NCBI RefSeq assembly: GCF_043290135.1
Contig: NC_134709.1
Location: 68,601,956-68,665,955 of the forward strand
DNA from: Rhipicephalus microplus
Lineage: Eukaryota > Arthropoda > Arachnida > Ixodida > Ixodidae
Length of the DNA stretch: 64,000 bases
Reading direction: 5' to 3'
The position numbers and the translations under genes were made by a program. The notes below the pieces were generated by a model, which made no database searches, was not told the DNA's origin, and saw only the letters and a list, made by a program, of their open reading frames with translations. Below, one piece after another: positions 1 to 9,400 of this stretch; position 1 is the stretch's first letter; every line of letters begins with the position of its first letter.

Positions 1-40
1 TCATTATATCCATGTTTGTTATATTGAGGTTTCAGAGTAT
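1..40. repeat. End of a pogo/Tigger-like MITE, cut by the window edge
   Basis: The sequence TTGAGGTTTCAGAGTATA matches the right inverted repeat of the elements at 5411-5599 and 7836-8011. The rest of the copy is off the window. The remainder of 41-404 is TRAPPC5 intron with nothing else recognised. Confidence 0.45.
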
Positions 41-404
41 ACTATACTATAAAATACAGTAAACTCTCATTAAACGAAAATTTCTTCAACAAAACAGCTG
101 CTAACAAGAAACAACTGTCAGTGATATACTGGTTTCGTGCTTTAAATACTAGGCTAACTTAAGTTCATTTCATGGCAAATTTGAATACTGTAATTTTCCT
201 CTAAATATTTGGAGTGCTCAAATATTTGCACATGCCTAAAATTTACAATTAAGAACAGAACATCAAGCCCAACTTGTTAAATCCAAGTTAAAAATGCCAC
301 ATGCTTTGAGTTTCTGGAGCCAGTCGTAAAGGCAGAGCCCCAGCAAGCAGCATGTAAAGATACAATCCCCAAGCCAAGGAAAAAAATGGAGAAGATACAC
401 TTAC

Positions 405-469
405 AAAGTTGCAGCCAATGAGGATGGCTTCGATGATTCCGGCGACAAATGATGCACAGTTGAGGCTAC
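405..469 (-). CDS. TRAPPC5: TRAPPC5 coding exon 6 (last one in window)
   Basis: Acceptor TTCTGTTCAG, donor GTAAGT. It encodes SLNCASFVAGIIEAIL plus five residues, the conserved LNCASFxAGIxEA motif. The remaining C-terminal exon (the AHWHKGTT-type segment in the family) is not present in bases 1-404. Confidence 0.92.
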
Positions 470-3400
470 CTGAACAGAATAACAAAAAAAATTGACATGA
501 ACGACAGGGACAGACATTCTTAGAATAATAAGGCACCAACAATTTATGCTTTTATAGTGATAGTAATGCGATGGCGCTTATTGACTGACACAAAGGCCAT
601 CATAGTCGTGATCATCAGCCTGACTACGCCCACTGCAGGACAAAGGCCTCTTCCATGATATGCTAATTAACCCGGTCCAGTGCCTCCCACGACCAGCCAC
701 ACCTGTGAATTTCCCAATCTCACCAGCATACCAAACACTCAGTCTCCCCTTTGTGCGCTTGCCCTCTCTGGGAATCCAGCCAGTCACCCTCAATGACCAT
801 TGGCCATCCAGCCCACGCGCCACGTGCCCGACCCATGTCCACTTCTATTTCTTGATTTCGACTATGATATCCTTAACCTTGGTTTGTTCTCTGACCCACT
901 TTGCTCTCTTCATATTTCTTAAGGTTACCCTATCATTTTCCTTTCTATCTCTCGCAGCGTACTCAGTTTAAGCTGAACCCTCTTTGTAAGCCTCTAGGTT
1001 TCTGCTCAGTAGGTAAGTGCTGGCAAGATGCCGCTGTTATATACCTTCCTCTTGAGGGTTAGTGGCAGATCACCATTCATGACCTGAGAATGCTTGCCGA
1101 ATATGATCCCCCCCATCCCCACTCCTCCAGTCATTCCACTCTCATGGCCCCGGTCCGTGGCCACTACCTGTCCTAAGCTGACACATTCCTCCACAGCTCC
1201 AGCGTCTCTATACCCATTGTAAAGTGCTGTTCTCTGCTGAGACTGCTGCACACCACTTCAGTTCCGTGCACATCAGTTCTCAGACCTACCCCTCGGCCCT
1301 GCGTGTCCAGTTCAGCTATCATGAGCTGTAAGTCATCCCTTCTGCCACTCATCGAAGCAACATCCCGAGCACGTCACCAGAAAATCGCAGGCCATCAAGA
1401 TGCTGTCCATAAACTCCTATCCCGACCCCCCCCCCCCCCCCCCCAGATTTAGGGCCCTGAAAACCTTCTGCAAACGCGCGGTGAATAGCGTCAGAGAGAC
1501 CTAACACAAGGGCCAGGTGTGGCTGAAGAGCACCACGACTGCAAGTTTTGAGTTAGCAATGATAAATAGCGTAGCATGAAAAATGAAACAAGGCTGTCTG
1601 TATAGAGGCCCTAAAATCAATCACTACAAAAGGGCAACTATTAAGAGATTAATACTAGGGCAATGGCAAGCCGGGAAAACTGAGTATAAAAAGTCCTTCA
1701 ATGCAATTATAAAGCAAGAATGTGAAGACATGCACTATTAAACACAAGAGCCTCATTGTATACCTTAAGCCTTGTAGCCATGAGGCAAGTGTGTAATCTT
1801 GAAAGAGCCGCCACAGCAGCAACCTGTGTTAACAGGTAAAGCTGCGGATCACAGGGATATATCCCTTTCCTTCCCAGCGACCAGTGTATTGGACATACCA
1901 AAAAATGCCGTGCACAAAAGCAAGCAGAGCCACAATTGGAACCGAAACCATGTTTGCAGCCTCTGTAAGAGGTAAGCAACATAATTTTGAATGTTTTTTC
2001 TTCCTCAGCCCCACTTTTTTATGGGGTTGCCTTAGAATATGGGCGTCAAAGCGGGCGCAAGGTGTGGTTTTGTATACAAAATCATTTTAGGAACTTTTAT
2101 CACGCCATTCAGATAATATAAATCGTGCAAGCTGACGGATGCCCTCTCGAAACAATGATGCAAACAGGTAGCTTTTGTAGCCAGTAGTTTGCACGCAATG
2201 CGAGAATGTTTTCATGTCCAGAACACTGGACACCAGGATTCAATTGGATCGCACCGTGCCAAACATGCAGGAAAAAAAAAGAAAACAAGGAGTGAGCGTT
2301 AGGTGACAAGCTTGAAGCCCAGCGATCAGAAATGAAACAGGAGCATCCTGGAAATTCTACCAAGAGCACAGCGCACGAGGAGGAAGCGGCGTTTGCGAAA
2401 GTTGGCCTGTGGACGCTAAGCGCGCTCCCTCCTAGGTCTTTTACCATCATGACGCTATGCATGAGTGTTAGCCATAAGAATTTTTTTATTTTCTCGGATA
2501 AATACAAACCACTTCTGCGTTTTGTAAGACGATTAACCTTCTGACAGGGCCAAAAGCACTATCACTGTTTCAAGAAAGATAGCAAAACGTGTATATCCAT
2601 AAGAGCAACAAAGAAATCTTAGTGTCCAGTATACTGGACACGCTTAGGCCTTGAACACCACCATAGTTGGAGTTTCCAAAATTTTTTGCATGCTTCTTCA
2701 AAAACTTTTTATCAATAAAGTTTTTTTTCTACCCTAGAAAAAAAATTGGGGATGGAAAGGAATAGGACTTGAACACTGTGAACTTGCTTAATAGGGCCCT
2801 GCAACACTTTTTCAAGTAGCCATGAAGTGGATTTACTAAAGAAGTTTATTGCCTCACAAATTCACCACCGCATGGAGTTTTCGAATTCATCGCGAACGAG
2901 CAAAGTTGCGAAGATTTATCGCACGTTGCAGTTGCATTCTTTCTTCTCTCGTCTAGACGAAAGTGCTGGAAGCTAAGCAGAGAGAGATGGCATGGTGAAA
3001 GCAAATATGTCATGCGTGCCTTGGACCTTGACCACTTTTTTCTACTATCTTCTTTGAATATGTGGCTTGTCAGTGCCATCGCGCACGTGCTCATGAACCA
3101 GACGTGGCTTTTCCCGGCGATCTCTGTAAGTACCGAGCGTGCCATGCTCAAATAAACCAACGACTGATACAGCTGTGACGAGTGATTTTGAGCTTCTTCC
3201 CTCATTTGTCGAGAAAAGAGAAAGCAATACTTATCTGACTGAGAATTTATTCTGAATCCCAGGCTGCGTGCTGAGCTATAATATTTAACTCGCGTGTCCT
3301 CAGTGCCTCTACTGCCGGTAGGCTGTGTTTTCTGACCATGCTCAAAAAGTGTTGCAGGGCCCCTCTAAAAAATGCCAAAAGAAACCCACATAAAAAAAAA

Positions 3401-6400
3401 ATTCTGAAGCCCTAACATTCATGCCAGCGAAGCTGCATTCTAGTTTCTGCTCTTAATGCCTGTATGCTCGTTTCTCAGGTGTGAGCCCTTGCAGGTAGTG
3501 ACAGTCCTCCGACACATTCTCCTTTTCAGCATGGTCCCATTCTCACTGTCTGTGTTCACATTGCTCCTGTTGACGTTTCAGTACTTCATTAGTTTTTTTT
3601 TCTGCCACAATGAGCACCCTGTGCTGTCACAGTGTTCTGCCTTCTCTGCTATGCGACGTACGACAGCAGCGCCACCACGCACAATGTCAAGGCAACTGTC
3701 ACAACGTGAACCCGCTCCGCCAGCAGTGCCTACATATTTTTTTTGTTCATATATTTGTTTTGTTTCATATGCAGTCTATACAGGGATGCAAGTCGGCCAA
3801 AATATTGATACACTGACCACGTTGTTGTCACATGTCAATAATAACAAAAACATAGCTGTGCCTATTGAAACAGTTTTCATTAATTGTGTGTCTAAGAAAG
3901 AAAACAAGCTCTTATGATTACACTTCTTTCCTTCATCCTTCAGTGATAGCAAATTTCGTTCTAGAAGACTTCATGCCATGAAGTGGTATGCGAGGGATTA
4001 TCGATCAGCTGCCAGCCCATAATAAGATCACGTGCTATGCGACACCAACAGGCAAAAATGAATGTTTCACACTCGCCACAACGGCAACAGGCCGCCCCGA
4101 CTGAAGCTCCTACATAACCTACAAAGTGGACGATGGCATAGCCGCTGCGGTAGAGCATCAGACGCTTCACTCGAAGCTCGCAGCTTCCGTCCCTGCCCAC
4201 GGCAAGTTATCTTTTTGTCCACTCTTCTTTCTTCAAAAATTACACTACAATTCTAATAACATCTTCTATACTTTCCTAGATTTATTGATTGATTTGTGGG
4301 GTTTAACGTCCCAAAAAAACCATATGACTAGGAGAGATGCCATAGTGGAGGACTCCGGAAATTTCGACCACCTGGGGTTCTTTAACGTGCACCCAAATCT
4401 GAGCACACGGGCCTACAACATTTCCGCCTCCATCGGAAACGCAGCCGCCGCAGCGGAGATTCGATCCCGCGACCTGCGGGTCAGCAGCCAAGTACCTTAG
4501 CCACTAGACCACCGCGGCGGGGCTATACTTTCCTAGGAACGATTGTCTGTTAGTTTGCATTATTTGCGTCTAAGAAAATGAGCCCTTTAAATTACACTTC
4601 TCTCCTTCATGTACATTGCGAGTAACATTGTATATTCCAGGAATTATGAGGGTGCTAAAAATGGTAATACATTAACTTCAGCCAATAAAGTAACAAGATT
4701 GCATATAAATTCTCCCGGTGAGGGTGGATTTGAATGGTAAGATTTCAAGAGATGTCACTTTCTCACAACTCAGTCAAATTTTCGGCGAGATTTTCTAGTT
4801 TAACGAGAACACAGATAGACATGCCACGTCTGTCACAGACAAACACGCCACATCAGCGTGACAGCTGCATTCTCTGTGGTTATTGTGTCAGTTGCCATGG
4901 CAAGAATAAGGAAACATACTTTTAAGAAAGGTCAAATAGTTTTCTTTCCGCAATGTCATCTGTACAAGGTAAGCCACAAATGTAAACAGACTACTTGCTT
5001 TATCTATACAGCAACACTTGTGCATCAGTGAAACACAACGCACAAGAACTCCACGTTCTAGATCCATTTTTTGTGTACAGGAAGCAATACCGATAGCACA
5101 CTCTCATGCCTTCGAGCGGAGGCACGTCCCGATTTCAATACACGGAGCCTATGGCGAATTTCGCAACTCATATTACTGAAGAACTGCGGCTGGCATTGTA
5201 CGCCGTCTCACCGCACGCACAAAAGAAGGGGAGAAGGGTTAAAAGAGCATTCAAAAAATTAAAATTTCACATCACTCATCCCACCACTCACCTCTGTCCT
5301 TGGGAACCGAAATGAACTTGGTGACCAGTGGCTCCTTTTCAATCAAGTAGTCTGGTCGAAAAATGAAGGCAAACTGCTCCAAAGATTTCATGTCAGTATA
5401 AAATTGTTTATACACTCAAACCTCACTACAATAATGTTGCATTGCATCTTACAAGAAAATAAGCTTATGTCCAAAAATTCATTGTAAAGGTATTCTTTGT
5501 ATTCTTAACACCTAATCTACTGCAAGACAATTTTTCAATTGCTTCATTATAACTGGTATTAATTTACATCTAGGTTTACTATATTAAGGTTTCAGTGTAC
5601 TTCTGTCTGAAATAATCCATAAACCACCTAAAAAATATGTATTTCTTATATTTCAAGCAAGCACGAGCAGAGTTGAAAACTCCGCACATGCTTCAGAGTT
5701 TCAGAAAACTCTGCACAAGCACTCAACAATGCATAACACAGCAGCACTGCGAGCCACGGGTGCGCCACCATTTCCAAGAAACAATACTTGCTCCTGTTCG
5801 GATCTATACTAAAACACCACAACTAAATTTCATACTCTGAGACATTTAGGGGCCCTTTATATTACAGGGTCACTGGCAAAGCTGTCAGGGACACAGTTTC
5901 ACTGTGTCCGGAATGGAACACAGTTTTACTTGTCAGAGACACAGTTTTACTGTGTCCCTGACAAACCTGGTTGCTTGTATAACAACAGCCGTAGTCAGTA
6001 AAAAAACGAAGGAAAAAAGTCCATAGTGTTTTGGGACATCTGCTACTTTAAACTTAATTTTTTGTATTAATTACCAAATTAAATGTTGAGCAACGACTGA
6101 ATAGATTTAAGATTTCTGCAAACTCATTCCATTAGTCCTTAGTTCTTTACTGTAGTGGTAACACTAATACAACTTTTGGATTCACACAAAATGTTTGTTC
6201 CAAAGCAAATTTTTGCCACAGCCCTTTTTTTCGCTGCGAATTGCGATCATCAAGACAGCAAGTCATATCAAGAAGTGCCAGTCAGTACAGTCTACGAAAC
6301 GTTAAAAAAGCAGAAAAGCCAAGGATACAGGTCTTGTCGTCGTCGTTGGCCTGTTCGAGCTTGTCGGCCTCCTTTCCAAACAGAGTCTGTAGAGAAACGA

Positions 6401-9400
6401 GAAAACACATGTTCACATGGGACTTGTGCGAAAAAACCTTTAAGGGCTATAGGCTGCCAATCTTTTTGCCGAAGTGTTCCCTCCATATGCCATGACATCT
6501 TTAGCACATCAGATCGAAATCACTTCTGAACAAACTGAGTGAGTGGATCTGTAGAAGCACACCCCCAGTCAAAACCTTGTCATGAAACGTAAAGACCAAA
6601 AAAATTGCTTAAATACATCCAATATTTATTATAGGCACATACAAAAGGATTGCACTTAGATGTTTCTGTCAAATTTCCTTTGTTCTCACCCACTGAATCA
6701 GGTGGTCTAATTTATCTGCTACAAGATCGTAGATGTTCACATCCTGTTTGTTTCATGCCTCCTTTTAAGTGCATTAGTAACTACTTAATCAGGGCTAGTT
6801 AATAATTATTAGCTGTTGAGGCTTAACATCCCAAGACCACCATATGATTATGAGAGACACCGTAGTGGAAGGCTCCGGAAATTTAGACCACCTGGGGTTT
6901 TTTAACGTGCATCTAAATCTAAGCACACGGACCTCAGGCCCTCCAAGTCTTGACTGACAGCTTGATCACACGCCACCAAAAGAGCTATTAAAAGACTTTT
7001 TTAGTGGACATGTTCACTTGGACCTGATGTCATCGGGGCAAATCAAGTTGCTACAAAAGTTGGCAAGCCATGATGTAGTCATGCACATCAAACGGGAGGC
7101 CGCATTTGAGGGCTAATGCAATTACACACTCTGAGTCATACATGGCCTCCCGGATTCCCACAGCCAAGAAAGAATCGAAGGATGTTGTGTTTGCCACTCT
7201 GAAGCAGATTCCGTTCCTCTCATTTGGGTTCAGTGTTATGAAAGCTCCATCAAAATGACACTGCAAAAGAATAACGGGAAACCTCCAGGTGCCCTCTCTA
7301 AGCTTTCTCCTCCTTCGAGCCTTTTAGCGTTGCAGTAGATGCTCACATGTATAGCTAGTTCAGTCACCAGAGCACAAGACTTTTTATATCAGAGTTGGCG
7401 GGCCATGTCAAACATTGGAAACCAGTGATGTAAACATTGCCCGAGGCTTTCCCTACAGGTGACAGCGAACAAGTCACACCCTGAAAGTGACCGTCAGCAA
7501 AGGGTGCAGCCCTCCTCCGCTATCCAATGCACCACAGCCTGATCAGTCGAATTTCTGGCACTGCACGCACCCTACTTCAGAGTTAAATGAGCACAGCTCT
7601 TGGGTGATTCATGCCGGTGTTGTGGGCACTGGCCCCAAAAGCCTCGCAGCACAGTCATGGGACAAGACAAAGAACAGGACTTCCCGCTTGCAGAAAGAGG
7701 TCCAATACGAGGCCAGTCAAATATAGAAGACTCTCATTTAACTGAAGCTGAAAGGATCATGAAGCTATTTTTCATTCACAGTCCAGTTTATTGAAAGATG
7801 AACAAGGCCCCAGAATGCAAGCAGAAAACCAATCATACACTCAAGCCTCGATATAACGAACCTGGATATAACAAAATATTGGTTATAACGAAGTAAATGA
7901 AGAACAGTCTCAATATATATTGTTATGAATATACTTTTATAACGACTTTTCGATTATAACGAACTTATTTTCATGTAAGGTGCAACTTTGTTACAATGAA
8001 GTTTGAATGTATTAGAAGCAGTTGTTCCACTCAAGCAGCAATACCATTCAAGGAATTTGAGTTTACCAACAGTCTACAGTGCTTACATGCCTGAAGTGCT
8101 AGACTAACAAGTATAAACATAAGAATAGGTTAGTCGAGTTGGTTGCGATTCTTATTTCAAAAGAACCAAAAGGACAATTATAGCTTACGGTCTTGTTTCC
8201 CATCTGTCTTTTGTGATCCCCTAGCAACACCTTTTCAAGTATTAGCCAGTAGCAGCGCACCAAACGAAAGAACATAAAGTTGTGGGTAGCAGAGTCCCCC
8301 ATAATCAACTTGTGAGAACTATTGTGGCAATAATGTGCTCATTGAAAGAGAGCCAAAGTGGAGACTGGCTGCCACCCAGAGGCCTATCAGAGCGAGTCTT
8401 GGCGACACATGTGTGCAGTGGCATGAGTGCTTGACATCGTCACTCATTCAGGGCACGAGATGCTTTTAAGGCGCGATGAGAACTGGAGACACCTGCACCG
8501 ACCCTTAAGCCTTCTTAATACCATAAGCTTACAATGTACGGAGAGATGAGGGTGAAGAAGGACATTATGCAAGCAGCTGATATTTTTTAACAAACTTTAT
8601 TACAAGCCAAGAACCCCTGCATATACTTAATTTCTTTTTGCAGAGATCATCATAAGTGCATATCTGCATAAAACTTGCATATCATTATGCAGATAACTCC
8701 TTGTTGAAAACGGCAACTGATGGGTTTGATAAAGGTTATCCCCAAGCTTATCGATCATTTATGCTTCAATAGTTTCACGAATTAACTTTCCCCAATCTCT
8801 AGCAACAGTGGAGTAGACGCTGTATGTTGAAGCCACCGTCATCCTCCCTGACAACAGCACTCTTGCAATGCCTGCAACGCACGTCGAGGAATGCACACAG
8901 CTTTTCTTCCATGTTAAAACGACGTTCCTCAGATGCTCGTTGAGGCACTTTCCACTCTGCCCTGAATAATTTTTCCCAGAAATTAAGGGAACATTGTGAG
9001 CAACTGCCTTAATAAAGATTCTCGCAAGTTAGCACCTGTGCCAGCTCCATCCTTCTTTGTCCTCATCTTTACATGCGCTACAAGCCTCATTATATCATAC
9101 CAATAAGCCCGAAACATCAACGTTACTCCCTCCTTGACACACTGTTAAAAATATCAGAACTATGGAGGTGGGGTCAACAGTGAAAGACTGCCTTTCATGC
9201 ACATAGGCACTGCACTATGGGATGTACAGCAATGCCGCGACAACGTATGAACTATCAAGCATTTCCAAATAATCAGGCATGCCTAAAAAATTTAGTATAT
9301 AAAAAAAGAACTGGAGGAAAGCTAATTAGCCACTTCAAAAAGTACGCTACCTTCCAAACCGACGACTTGACAAACAGCAGGATGTTGAGGAGCTTCGTCT

